NCBI GenBank assembly: GCA_963731285.1
Contig: CAVSUR010000008.1
Location: 241,260-305,259 of the forward strand
Source: CAVSUR01 sp963731285
Lineage (GTDB): Bacteria > Actinomycetota > Actinomycetes > Streptosporangiales > Streptosporangiaceae
Length of the DNA stretch: 64,000 nucleotides
Reading direction: 5' to 3'
Numbering within the stretch: the stretch's first letter is position 1; every line of letters starts with the position of its first letter. The notes below the pieces were generated by a model. That model was not told the DNA's origin, did not search any database, and saw nothing but the letters and a program-made list of their open reading frames with translations. The position numbers were made by a program, and so were the translations under genes. Shown here piece after piece: positions 49,744 through 58,297 of the stretch.

Positions 49744-50865
49744 ATGCCGACGTTGCGCAGAGGGTCCAGCCTGTCCAGGATAACCGCCGCGCCGGGGCGG
49801 CCTGCCGTCCTGCTGGAGAGCGTCAGCCCCTACGGCAGCCGGCGGCTGGTCGTCGAGTGCGACGGCACCACCACCGCCGCCTACCTGCACGACGAGACGG
49901 CGGCCATCGCCGCGACCTGGGTCGCCAACCACCGCCGGGCCCCGGCGGTCACTGATCTCGCCCGGCTGAACTCGGGCCAGGCCCCGGAAATGCCCGCCGG
50001 CCACACCCGGCACCCGGACGGCAGGCCGCTGCTCGAGCCCGGCTCGCTGCACGCGCTGTGGCTGGAGGAGGGCGACGGGGTGGTGCTGCTCGAGCACGAG
50101 AAGCCGATCGTCGTGCTGGCCGGCTGGTCGGACATGGCCAGGGGCATACCCGGTTACAGCCGGGAGGTGATCGGCCAGACGCCGTTCGGCTGGTCGCTGG
50201 ACGATGCGATGGAGGGCCTCGGACCCCGGATCGGCGCGGCCGAGGACTTCTGGCACTGGCGCGCGGACGCCGATGCCTGGGCCGGATTCCAGCAAGCCGT
50301 GCTGGGCCACCTGCTGACCAGGCTCGGGCCGGGCGCGCGGTACTGGGACGTCGGCGGCGGCAAGCAGCCGCTGGTCGGCGTCTCCGAGCGGCCGCCCACC
50401 GCGGGCCGCCCGTTCTCGGTGCTGTCCACGGTCGGGATGAGCTGCCAGCGGATGCCGGTGATCGAGCAGACCGGACCGGGCGCGGCCGAGCGGGCCAGGA
50501 TCGAGCTGGCGCTGGCGACCACGATGCCGAGCACCGAGGCCGCACGAATCTTCCTGTGGCTGGCGCAGTATCCGTGGCGGGAGGTCAGCTGGCTGGGCTC
50601 AGGCCACTGCATCCCCTGGTATCACGAGGCTGCGACGTTCCCGCTCGGCGGCGGCAACGAGGCCATCCTGCTGCTGGCCGATCCGGATGCGCTGCCGGGC
50701 CCGGAGGTGCCCGGCCTGTCGGGGTTCTCGTTCGGTGGCGATCCTGTGCGCTGGCTCTGGCTCGTCCCGGTCACCGAGCGGGAGCGGCTGCTGGCCGCCG
50801 AGCGGGGCGTGGCCAGCCTCGTCAACCACCTGGCCGCGCAGCAACGCACCTGGGTGGCTGTCTAG
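49744..50865 (+). CDS. suppressor-of-fused (SUFU) domain protein
   Basis: 373 residues. The second half (from ~180) matches the SUFU domain: DFWHWRADADAW precedes YWDVGGGKQPLVGVSERPP, STVGMSCQRMPVIEQ, RIELALATTMPSTEAARIFL, WLAQYPWREVSWLGSGHCIPW and LSGFSFGGDPVRWLWLVPVT. The amino half (VECDGTTTAAYLHDETAAIAA) is of unknown fold and less conserved. Bacterial SUFU proteins have no settled role; some act as immunity proteins for polymorphic toxins, but no toxin gene is adjacent. It lies between rlmN and cdsA on the opposite strand. Confidence 0.88.
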   Translation: MPTLRRGSSLSRITAAPGRPAVLLESVSPYGSRRLVVECDGTTTAAYLHDETAAIAATWVANHRRAPAVTDLARLNSGQAPEMPAGHTRHPDGRPLLEPGSLHALWLEEGDGVVLLEHEKPIVVLAGWSDMARGIPGYSREVIGQTPFGWSLDDAMEGLGPRIGAAEDFWHWRADADAWAGFQQAVLGHLLTRLGPGARYWDVGGGKQPLVGVSERPPTAGRPFSVLSTVGMSCQRMPVIEQTGPGAAERARIELALATTMPSTEAARIFLWLAQYPWREVSWLGSGHCIPWYHEAATFPLGGGNEAILLLADPDALPGPEVPGLSGFSFGGDPVRWLWLVPVTERERLLAAERGVASLVNHLAAQQRTWVAV

Positions 50866-50940
50866 CCCGGCGGGACGACCCCCCGGATCCCCCCGCGTAG
50901 CCGACCGTGGCTCTTTGGCGCCATAGTGCGGCCAGGGCGG

Positions 50941-51873
50941 CTACCGGCCGGACAGGAAGATGCCCAGCAGCAGCCAGGACACCGGCGCCACCATCAGCAG
51001 CGAGTCGATCCGGTCGAGGATGCCGCCGTGCCCCGGCAGCACCGAGCCCATGTCCTTGATAGCGAGATCGCGCTTGATCATCGACTCGACCAGGTCACCG
51101 AGCGTCGCCGCGAGGACGGCGGCGGCTCCCAGCACCAAACCCTGCCAAGCCGGGGCATGCAGAAGCAGCGGCAGGCTGAGCCCGCCGGCGGCCAGGCACA
51201 GCATGAATGACCCGGCCAGCCCCTCCCACGTCTTCTTCGGGCTGATCGCCGGCGCCATCGGATGCCGCCCGAACAGCACCCCGGACGCGTAAGCGCCGGT
51301 ATCGCTGCACACCGTCAGCAACACGAAGATGAGTGCCTCCCGCGCACCGTCTGGCCGGGCCAGCATGAGCGCGACAAATACTGCCATCAGCGGCAGGTAG
51401 CCGACGGCGAAGATGCTCGCGGTGACATCGCGCACATAGCCGCCGGCGCCTCCCGGCAGCCGCCAGGCCAGCAGCCCGACCACGGTGATGGCCAGGGCGG
51501 CCAGCGCGGCCTGCACGCCGACCCAGTAGGCCAGGGTGAACATCGCCGCGCCGCCGACCACGATAGGGATCAGCGGCAGGCCGATCGAATGCGACCTCAG
51601 CACGTGCCGCAGCTCAGTTAGCGCCAGTATGACGATGGCCCCGACGTAGGCCAGGAAGATGGCCTTGACCGTGAACAGCGTGACCAGAGCGCCCCCGCCC
51701 ATGGCCAGGCCGATCCCGATCGCAGCCGGGAGATTGCGGCCCGCCCGGCTCGGTTTGCGCTGGTTCGCCGGGCCTGTTGCCACCGGGGCAGCCCCTTCCC
51801 GCGCCGGTGCCTCCGGCGCCGCTGGCGGGGCCGCGGGCAGGGCGGGAACGGGCTGCTTCTCCTCCCGGGGCAA
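50941..51873 (-). CDS. cdsA: phosphatidate cytidylyltransferase
   Basis: 310 residues with a ~45-residue Pro/Ala/Lys lead, eight or so membrane helices, and the signatures SPKKTWEGLAGS and GDLVESMIKRDLAIKD / LPGHGGILDRIDS. It makes CDP-diacylglycerol. TTG 51873 is chosen because it lies one base after the frr stop with GAGG 6 nt before it; the ATG at 51918 would overlap frr by 44 bp. Confidence 0.95.
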   Translation of the reverse strand: MPREEKQPVPALPAAPPAAPEAPAREGAAPVATGPANQRKPSRAGRNLPAAIGIGLAMGGGALVTLFTVKAIFLAYVGAIVILALTELRHVLRSHSIGLPLIPIVVGGAAMFTLAYWVGVQAALAALAITVVGLLAWRLPGGAGGYVRDVTASIFAVGYLPLMAVFVALMLARPDGAREALIFVLLTVCSDTGAYASGVLFGRHPMAPAISPKKTWEGLAGSFMLCLAAGGLSLPLLLHAPAWQGLVLGAAAVLAATLGDLVESMIKRDLAIKDMGSVLPGHGGILDRIDSLLMVAPVSWLLLGIFLSGR

Positions 51874-51874
51874 G

Positions 51875-52432
51875 CTATACCTCGAGCAGTTCGGCTTCCT
51901 TGTGCCGCAGCAGCTCATCGACCTGCGCGACGTAGCCGTGCGTCAGCTCGTCAAGCTCACGCTCAGCCCGGTGGCCGTCGTCCTCGCCTTCCTCGCCGCC
52001 CTTGACCAGCTTGTCGATCGCGTCCTTGGCGTGGCGGCGGATATTGCGGATAGAGACCCGGCCGTCTTCCGCCTTGTGCCGCGCGACCTTGATGAACTCA
52101 CGGCGCCGCTCCTCAGACAGCTCGGGGAAGGCCACCCGGATGATGATCCCGTCGTTGCTCGGGTTGACGCCGAGGTCGCTGTTGCGGATCGCCTTCTCGA
52201 CCGACGCCATCGATGACTTGTCGAAGGGCTGGATCACGACCATCCGCGGCTCGGGCATGTGGAATGACGCGAGCTGGTTCAGCGGGGTCTGGGTACCGTA
52301 GTACTCGACCGTGATCTTGCTGAACATCGCCGGGTGAGCGCGGCCTGTCCTGATGCCGGCGAAGTCCTCTTTCGCGACGGCTACGGCCTTTTCCATCTTC
52401 TCCTCGGCCTCGAGGAGGGTGTCGTCAATCAC
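51875..52432 (-). CDS. frr: ribosome recycling factor
   Basis: 185 residues, the standard length: MIDDTLLEAEEKMEKAVAVAKEDFAGIRTGRAHP, then QTPLNQLASFHMPEPRM, the IRVAFPELSEERRREFIKVA helix and the carboxyl coiled coil. With EF-G it splits post-termination ribosomes. ATG start; 94 bp after pyrH. Confidence 0.98.
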   Translation of the reverse strand: MIDDTLLEAEEKMEKAVAVAKEDFAGIRTGRAHPAMFSKITVEYYGTQTPLNQLASFHMPEPRMVVIQPFDKSSMASVEKAIRNSDLGVNPSNDGIIIRVAFPELSEERRREFIKVARHKAEDGRVSIRNIRRHAKDAIDKLVKGGEEGEDDGHRAERELDELTHGYVAQVDELLRHKEAELLEV

Positions 52433-52526
52433 TGCAGCTCCTGTGCATCGTCCGAGCGCCGGCCGGGCGCACGCCCTGCTGGTCCCATCGTGCTCCCGGC
52501 AGGGAGCTCACCGCTACGCCGTGCCA

Positions 52527-53339
52527 TCAACGGCCGAATCTGCTGACCAGCGTGCCGATCCTCTCACCGCGCACGGCCCGCCTCACATTGCCCGCCCGCA
52601 TCAGGTCGAACACCACGATCGGCAGGTCGTTGTCCATGCACAGGCTCACCGCGGTCGCGTCCATGAACCGCAGCTCCCGGCGCAGCACCTCGGCGTAGCC
52701 CAGCCGGTGAAAACGGACCGCATCGGGCATTTTCTGCGGATCGGCATCGTAGACGCCGTCGACCTGGGTGCCCTTCAGCAGCGCCTGCGCCCCGATTTCC
52801 AGCGCGCGCTGCGCGGCGCAGGTATCGGTGGAGAAGAACGGTGCGCCGAGGCCAGCCCCGAAGATCACGACCCGGCCTTTTTCCAGATGCCGGATTGCCC
52901 GCCGGGGGATGTAGGGCTCGGCGACCTGGCCCATCGTAATCGCTGTCTGGACCCGGGTTTCCAGGCCGAGCTTCTCCAGCACATCCTGCAGAGCGAGGCA
53001 GTTGATGACCGTGCCGAGCATGCCCATGTAGTCGGCCCGCGCGCGGTCGATGCCCCGCTGCGACAGGGCCGCGCCGCGGAACATGTTCCCGCCGCCGACC
53101 ACGGCCGCGACCTGGACTCCGTCCTGGACCGCGGCCGAGATCTCGCCGGCGATGTGCATGACCGCGTCCGGCGAGATGCCGAGCACGTCCCCGCCGGCAA
53201 ACGCCTCGCCGGACAGCTTGAGGACCACCCGGTGCCAGCTCGGGTGGGTGTCCCCCCCAGTAGCGGCGCGAGGTGCGACGGCCGGTGCTGCCTGGCTCGC
53301 CGGTGTGCCGGCCCGCTGCTCAGCTCCGCCGTCCTGCAA
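52527..53339 (-). CDS. pyrH: UMP kinase
   Basis: 270 residues. Amino-acid-kinase fold: VVLKLSGEAFAGGD, VGGGNMFRGAALS, GMLGTVINCLALQDVLE, TDTCAAQRALEIGAQALLKG and DPQKMPDAVRFHRL. It phosphorylates UMP to UDP. The ~33-residue lead before HRVVLKLSG is longer than in most homologues; a later start is not evident. 33 bp after tsf. Confidence 0.97.
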   Translation of the reverse strand: MQDGGAEQRAGTPASQAAPAVAPRAATGGDTHPSWHRVVLKLSGEAFAGGDVLGISPDAVMHIAGEISAAVQDGVQVAAVVGGGNMFRGAALSQRGIDRARADYMGMLGTVINCLALQDVLEKLGLETRVQTAITMGQVAEPYIPRRAIRHLEKGRVVIFGAGLGAPFFSTDTCAAQRALEIGAQALLKGTQVDGVYDADPQKMPDAVRFHRLGYAEVLRRELRFMDATAVSLCMDNDLPIVVFDLMRAGNVRRAVRGERIGTLVSRFGR

Positions 53340-53372
53340 GAGGCATCCTCCTGTCGCGCTCGCTGGTGCGAG

Positions 53373-54212
53373 CTAGCCGGCCTGGCCGATCTGGAACCGG
53401 GCAAACTGCCGTACCGTGGCCTGGCGCTCAGCGAGGAGCTGCTTGACGGTCTTCTTCTGGTCCCGTACCGATGGCTGATCGACCAGGGCGACATCCTTGA
53501 AGAACGCGCCGACCCGGCCCTCGACGATCTTGGGAATCGCCTGCTCGGGCTTGCCCTCGTCCCGGGTCATCTGCTCGGCGATGCGACGTTCGTTCGCGAC
53601 CACGTCAGCAGGCACGTCGTCGCGGGTGACGTACTGCGGCCGCATGGCCGCGACCTGATGGGCGATGTCCACCGCGACGTCCTCGCCGCCGGAGTCCAGC
53701 TGCACAAGCACGCCGAGCGTCGGCGGCAGGTCCGGACTGGACTTGTGCAGGTAGCTGGTGATGTATCCGCCGTCGAACCGGGCGAACCGGCCCAGGTCCA
53801 GCTTCTCCTTCAGGGAGGCACCGGCCTCCTCGATGAGCTGCTGGGTGGTCTGGCCGGGCTTGACCTCCAGAGCCAGCACGGCCAGCCGGTCAGCCTGCCC
53901 GGCGGCCAGGGCCGCCTTGGCGATCTCGGCGGCCACCTGCTGGAACCGGTCGGTCTTAGCGACGAAGTCGGTCTCGCAGTTGAGCTCGACCAGCACGCCC
54001 GCGCTGGTGCCGTCCAGCTCGGCGGTCACCAGGCCGTTGGCCGCGACCCGCCCGGCCCGCTTGGTTACGTCCTTCGCGCCCTTCACGCGCAGGGCCTCGA
54101 CCGCCGCGTCGAAGTGGCCATCCGCCTCGACCAGGGCGTTCTTGCAGTCGAGCATGCCCGCGCCGGTCTGCTCGCGGAGCCTCTTCACGTCGGCGGCGCT
54201 GTAGTTCGCCAT
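53373..54212 (-). CDS. tsf: elongation factor Ts
   Basis: 279 residues from ATG 54212 (MANYSAADVKRLREQTGAGM). TGAGMLDCKNALVEADGHFD is the UBA-like start; ELNCETDFVAKTDRFQ is the EF-Tu-contact TDFV motif; a full dimerisation core follows. Recycles EF-Tu-GDP. 62 bp after rpsB. Confidence 0.98.
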   Translation of the reverse strand: MANYSAADVKRLREQTGAGMLDCKNALVEADGHFDAAVEALRVKGAKDVTKRAGRVAANGLVTAELDGTSAGVLVELNCETDFVAKTDRFQQVAAEIAKAALAAGQADRLAVLALEVKPGQTTQQLIEEAGASLKEKLDLGRFARFDGGYITSYLHKSSPDLPPTLGVLVQLDSGGEDVAVDIAHQVAAMRPQYVTRDDVPADVVANERRIAEQMTRDEGKPEQAIPKIVEGRVGAFFKDVALVDQPSVRDQKKTVKQLLAERQATVRQFARFQIGQAG

Positions 54213-54274
54213 GTCCTCATCTCTCGCTGTGTCATCTGGGGCGGCGGACCGCACGGGGCGGGCCGGACGCCTGC

Positions 54275-55579
54275 TCAGTTCGTCTCGGCCTGGGTGACGG
54301 CCGGCGCCGCCTCCGCGCCCTCGCCGTCGGCCGCTTCTGTCTCGGCTGGCTTGGCCTGCGCGGGCCCGCCCGCAACTGCGGGCTCGGCGCCGGCGGCCGG
54401 AGGTCCGGCTCCGGCGGGCTCCGCGTCGGCTGGCGCCCCGGGGGGCTGCACGTTGGCCGGCGCCCCGGCGGGCTCCGCGCCGGCCGGCGCCCCGGCGGGC
54501 TCCGCGCCTGCCGGCGCCCCGGCGGGCTCCGCGGCGGCCGGCGCCCCGGCGGGCTCCGCGGCGGCCGGCGCCGCGGCGGCCGGCGCCCCGGCGGGCTCCG
54601 CGGCTGCGGCGTCCGCGGGCTGCGCCGTCGGCGCATCAGCGGCCGGCGCGTCGGCGGCCGGTCCATCGGCGGCCGACGCGCCGGCCGCGGCAGCCGCGCT
54701 CGCGGCATGGGCCTGTGCCGCGCCGGTCTGCGCCGCCGCACCGTTGGCCGCCGCACCGTTGCCGGCGCCCCCGTTGGTGGACTTGCCCTCGAGCAGCTCG
54801 CGCTCCCACTCCGCCAGCGGCTCGGCCGTGCCAAGGTCCCCGTCGCCGCCAGGCGCCGCGGGCTTCTCCTCGCCCCCCGCCGCCCCGGCCCGCGCGATGA
54901 GGCCGTCGGCCACCGCATCCGCCACCACCCGGGTGAGCAGCGAGACGCTGCGGATCGCGTCGTCGTTGCCCGGGATCGGGTAGTTGACCTCGTCCGGATC
55001 GCAGTTCGTGTCGAGGATCGCGATCACCGGTATGCCCAGCTTGCGGGCCTCGCTGACCGCGATGTGCTCCTTCTTGGTGTCCACCACCCACAGGGCGCTG
55101 GGCACGCGGGCCATATCCCTGATGCCGCCGAGTGACCGCTCGAGCTTGTCCTTCTCGCGCCGCAGGTGCAGCAGTTCCTTCTTAGTGAGGTTCGATCCCG
55201 ACACGTCGTCGAAGTCGATCTCCTCCAGCTCCTTGAGCCGCTGCAGCCGCTTGTAGACGGTGCTGAAGTTGGTCAGCATCCCGCCCAGCCACCGCTGGTT
55301 GACAAACGGCATGCCGACCCGGCGGGCCTGCTCGGCGATCGCCTCCTGGGCCTGCTTCTTGGTGCCTACGTAAAGCACGGAGCCGCCATGCGCGACGGTC
55401 TCCCTGATGAATTCGTAGGCGCGGTCGATGAAGTCGAGTGATTGCTGCAGGTCGATGATGTAGATGCCGTTGCGCTCGGTGAAGATGAAGCGCTTCATCT
55501 TCGGGTTCCAGCGCCGGGTCTGATGCCCGAAGTGGACGCCGCTTTCCAGCAGCTGCCGCATGGTGACGACCGGGGCCAT
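54275..55579 (-). CDS. rpsB: 30S ribosomal protein S2 with long Ala/Pro-rich tail
   Basis: 434 residues. The S2 core (1-~235) is standard: MRQLLESGVHFGHQTRRWNP, GTKKQAQEAIAEQARRVGMP, NQRWLGGMLTNFSTVYKRL, VVDTKKEHIAVSEARKLGIP, DTNCDPDEVNYPIPGNDDAI. About 200 further residues follow, mostly Ala/Pro/Gly with repeated A-E-P-A-G-A-P units from a 27-bp DNA repeat. Actinobacterial S2 proteins often carry Ala-rich tails, but this one is unusually long. A perfect 26-bp palindrome lies 21 bp upstream of the start. Confidence 0.97.
   Translation of the reverse strand: MAPVVTMRQLLESGVHFGHQTRRWNPKMKRFIFTERNGIYIIDLQQSLDFIDRAYEFIRETVAHGGSVLYVGTKKQAQEAIAEQARRVGMPFVNQRWLGGMLTNFSTVYKRLQRLKELEEIDFDDVSGSNLTKKELLHLRREKDKLERSLGGIRDMARVPSALWVVDTKKEHIAVSEARKLGIPVIAILDTNCDPDEVNYPIPGNDDAIRSVSLLTRVVADAVADGLIARAGAAGGEEKPAAPGGDGDLGTAEPLAEWERELLEGKSTNGGAGNGAAANGAAAQTGAAQAHAASAAAAAGASAADGPAADAPAADAPTAQPADAAAAEPAGAPAAAAPAAAEPAGAPAAAEPAGAPAGAEPAGAPAGAEPAGAPANVQPPGAPADAEPAGAGPPAAGAEPAVAGGPAQAKPAETEAADGEGAEAAPAVTQAETN
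54421..54605. repeat. 27-bp tandem repeats in the rpsB tail
   Basis: Units of about 27 bp (plus strand GGCGCCCCGGCGGGCTCCGC and onward) repeat five to six times with few changes, encoding nonapeptides of the A-E-P-A-G-A-P-A-G type on the minus strand. Confidence 0.85.
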
Positions 55580-55599
55580 GCCGGTGTCCTTCCTGTCGT

Positions 55600-55625
55600 G
55601 CGCCCGGGCCCGCGGGCCCGGGCGC
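55600..55625 (-). promoter_or_regulatory. perfect 26-bp GC palindrome in the rpsB leader
   Basis: The 26 bp are identical to their reverse complement and lie 21-46 bp upstream of the rpsB ATG. In RNA they would form an 11-bp stem with a 4-nt loop next to the ribosome site (AGGAAGGACACC region). A role in S2 autoregulation is an inference. The remaining 55626-55955 holds no recognised gene. Confidence 0.6.
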
Positions 55626-55955
55626 TAGCCGGTTGTTCCTGGCGCCCGTACGCCCGCGCCGCGAGATGGCATCCCGCGGACCGGTGCGAAGCGTCCCGCC
55701 GGGGCCGGCACAGGCACCCGAGCGGCAAGCGGACGCGCGAATTCGGCCACCGGAACGCGCGCATGCTGCGCACGCCGGCATATACGGCCGTGCCATCAGT
55801 TTACATGGCCGGCGCAGGCCGCGAGCGGCCTCGAGTCAGCCGCCCAGCGCCTGCCTGCCACCGTGGCCGGCGCCGTTTCGCCAGGCCCCAGTGACGTCCG
55901 GCGGGCGCGCCATCGCGCTCGCGGGCGCGCACCGTCACGCTGCGGATGCGCGCCG

Positions 55956-57143
55956 TCACGCCCGCGGATGCGCCTGCCGGTAGGCGGCATGCAGCCGCTC
56001 GATCGACACGTGCGTGTAGATCTGGGTCGTGGCCAGCGACGCATGACCGAGTATCTCCTGGACGCTGCGCAGGTCGGCGCCCCCCTCCAAAAGGTGCGTG
56101 GCGGCAGTATGCCGCAGCCCGTGCGGGCCGGTGTCGGGCACAGCGGGGACCGCGCTGATTCGCGCGTGCACGACGCGGCGCGCCGTCCGCGGGTCGATCC
56201 GGCCGCCCCGTGCCCCGAGGAAGAGCGCGGCACCGCTGCCAGGACGCACCAGCACCGCCCGGGCCTCGAAATGCCACTGGTGCACCGCAGTGGCGGCCGG
56301 GATGCCGACCGGCACGACGCGCTCCTTGCCGCCCTTGCCGAGGACCCGCACGGTCCTGCGGCCGCCGTCGATATCACCGACATCGAGCCCGCACAGCTCG
56401 CCGACCCGGATCCCCGTCGCATACAGCAACTCCATGATCGCGGCATCGCGCACCGCCAGGGCCCGGGCCGCCGGCGAGTCCCCCTGGGGATACGGACCCC
56501 TCGGTTCCGGCTGCTCCGCCCCAGCCGACGGAGCTGGCCGCGCCCGCCGCGCCGCCGCAGCCGGCCGCGGCGGCGCCGGGCCCCCGGCTGGGACGCTGCG
56601 CTCGAGCACCGTTCGCATCTGCTCCTGGGCAAGTACCTGGGGCAGCGGCCTGGCCGCCTTCGGGGTAGCCAGCATCGGGCCCGGGTCGGCGGCCAGCCAG
56701 CCGCGCGAGCACGCGAACGCGGTGAACACCCGGGCCGCGGCCGCACGCCGGGCGATAGTCGCCCGTCCGTGCCCGGTGGCGTGCTGCGCGGCGAGCCACG
56801 CCCGGATGACGGCGATGTCCAGCTCAGCCACCTCGCCCAGGCCGCACCGGTGGGCGTGGTCCAGCAGCGACCGGATATCGCCCAGATAGGCCCGGACCGT
56901 ATGCGCCGACAGCCCGCGCTCAGCCGCGAGGTGCCGCTCGAACGCCGCCAGTGGCTGGCCGAGCCGCTCGGGCAGCGGCTCGGCGGCCGCGGGCCGGCGC
57001 CGACCGGCGCTCCCGCCCAGCCCGATGGGCGCCGCATCCCGGCTCCGCCACGTCGTCACCCCCCCAGTGTCGGTCAGCCGGGGCGCGCACGCCGTCAAGC
57101 CAGTGGCCGTGTCGGCCCCCGGGCGGCCGTTTCCGGCCGGCAT
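55956..57143 (-). CDS. xerC: tyrosine recombinase, XerC-like, with an inter-domain insertion
   Basis: 395 residues. SAM-like DNA-binding domain (~65-165: LAAFERHLAAERGLSAHTVRAYLGD) and catalytic domain with Arg in YATGIRVGELCGLD, Lys in GKGGKERVVP, HGLRHTAATHLLEGGADL (H-x-x-R), and GHASLATTQIYTHV giving His and the nucleophile Tyr. Between the domains lies a ~45-residue Pro/Ala/Arg insert (about 186-228). It likely resolves chromosome dimers at dif, since it sits between dprA and rpsB and no phage genes are near. GTG 57059 is an alternative start. Confidence 0.93.
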   Translation of the reverse strand: MPAGNGRPGADTATGLTACAPRLTDTGGVTTWRSRDAAPIGLGGSAGRRRPAAAEPLPERLGQPLAAFERHLAAERGLSAHTVRAYLGDIRSLLDHAHRCGLGEVAELDIAVIRAWLAAQHATGHGRATIARRAAAARVFTAFACSRGWLAADPGPMLATPKAARPLPQVLAQEQMRTVLERSVPAGGPAPPRPAAAARRARPAPSAGAEQPEPRGPYPQGDSPAARALAVRDAAIMELLYATGIRVGELCGLDVGDIDGGRRTVRVLGKGGKERVVPVGIPAATAVHQWHFEARAVLVRPGSGAALFLGARGGRIDPRTARRVVHARISAVPAVPDTGPHGLRHTAATHLLEGGADLRSVQEILGHASLATTQIYTHVSIERLHAAYRQAHPRA

Positions 57144-57148
57144 GGCGG

Positions 57149-58297
57149 TCAGCTGCCTTTCCTGGTGCGCCAGCCCTCCTCGCCCCGCTCGATGTGACCG
57201 GCCGCGGCCAGCAGGCCCAGGCAGCGCAGAGCGGTGTCGAGGTCCGCCCCGGCCTGCAGCGCGATGGACGCCGGCCCGCGGCCGCCCCGCTGCGGCACCG
57301 CGGCCAGGACCGCGGTGGTGACATCATCCAGCCCCCCGGCCGGCACGGCCGGCCCCGGCAGGCCGAGCGGCTCCTCGCTCAGCGGGCTGATCTGCTCCAG
57401 CACGTCGGCCGCGCCGGTGACGCAGACCGCTGCGTATTCCCTGATCAGCTGGTGGCAGCCGGCCGAGGTTTCCGACGTCACCGGCCCGGGCACCGCCATC
57501 AGCGGACGGCACAGCTCGCGGGCGTGCTTGGCCGTGTTCAGCGCTCCGCTGCGCAAGGCCGCCTCGACCACCACCGTGCCCCGGCTGAGCGCCGCGATCA
57601 GCCGGTTGCGGATCAGGAAACCAGGCCGGGTAGCGTCCCGCTCGGGCGGGCATTCGGTGACGATTACGCCGTGCTCGGCGATCTGCGCGAACAGCTCGTG
57701 GTGACCGCGGGGATAGACATTGCTCAGGCCGCTGGCCAGCACGGCGACCGTGCGGCCGCCGGCCGCCAGACCTCCCCGGTGCGCGGCCGCGTCGATCCCG
57801 TAAGCGCCGCCGGAGACCACGACGCAGCCCCGTTCGGCCAGCGAGGCCGCCATCTCGATGGCGACGAAGTTGCCGTACGCGGTGGCCGCACGGGCGCCGA
57901 CCAGCGACGCCGACCGCAGGCAGGCATACCGGAGATCCGAGGTGCCGCGCAGCCAGAGCATCACCGGACTGCTGTCGCCAAGGTCATCGAGCTGGGTCGG
58001 CCATTCTGGCTCGCCGGGGCACACCAGCCGGATGCCGGCGCGCTCCCATGCCTCGATCCTGGCCGGAGTCGGAATCTGACCGGCGTGCCTGCGCCAGCGC
58101 GCCAGCGCCCTGGACACGGCCTGCGATTCCTGGCCGGCGGCCTGCAGCGCCGCGGGATCGGCATCGCTGGTCAGCACGGCCATGATCTCCGGTGGGCTGT
58201 GCGCGCGCAGCAGCGTGCCCAGCGCCGGGTCACCGGGCTCGGCAACGCAGCTGAGCGCCACCCGCGCGAGCCGGTCGGCCCGCCCAGCGGGGGTCAT
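57149..58297 (-). CDS. dprA: DNA-processing protein DprA
   Basis: 382 residues from ATG 58297, which overlaps the comM TGA (ATGA). Rossmann-like DprA core: RSASLVGARAATAYG, SGGAYGIDAAAHRGGL, LASGLSNVYPRGH, ECPPERDATRPGFLIRNRLI, and GALNTAKHARELCRPLMAVPG, then a winged-helix-like carboxyl domain. It loads RecA onto incoming single-stranded DNA. Part of the yraN-comM-dprA block. Confidence 0.96.
   Translation of the reverse strand: MTPAGRADRLARVALSCVAEPGDPALGTLLRAHSPPEIMAVLTSDADPAALQAAGQESQAVSRALARWRRHAGQIPTPARIEAWERAGIRLVCPGEPEWPTQLDDLGDSSPVMLWLRGTSDLRYACLRSASLVGARAATAYGNFVAIEMAASLAERGCVVVSGGAYGIDAAAHRGGLAAGGRTVAVLASGLSNVYPRGHHELFAQIAEHGVIVTECPPERDATRPGFLIRNRLIAALSRGTVVVEAALRSGALNTAKHARELCRPLMAVPGPVTSETSAGCHQLIREYAAVCVTGAADVLEQISPLSEEPLGLPGPAVPAGGLDDVTTAVLAAVPQRGGRGPASIALQAGADLDTALRCLGLLAAAGHIERGEEGWRTRKGS

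Noticed and set aside
52353..54983. Open frame of 876 codons on the plus strand antisense to frr, pyrH, tsf and rpsB
   Set aside because: It mirrors the codon bias of four well-recognised genes on the other strand and has no family pattern of its own; a shadow of high-GC coding sequence.
55956..57143. Phage or integrative-element integrase
   Set aside because: Position between dprA and rpsB, XerC-like motifs and lack of any attachment-site repeat or tRNA next to it fit a housekeeping recombinase.
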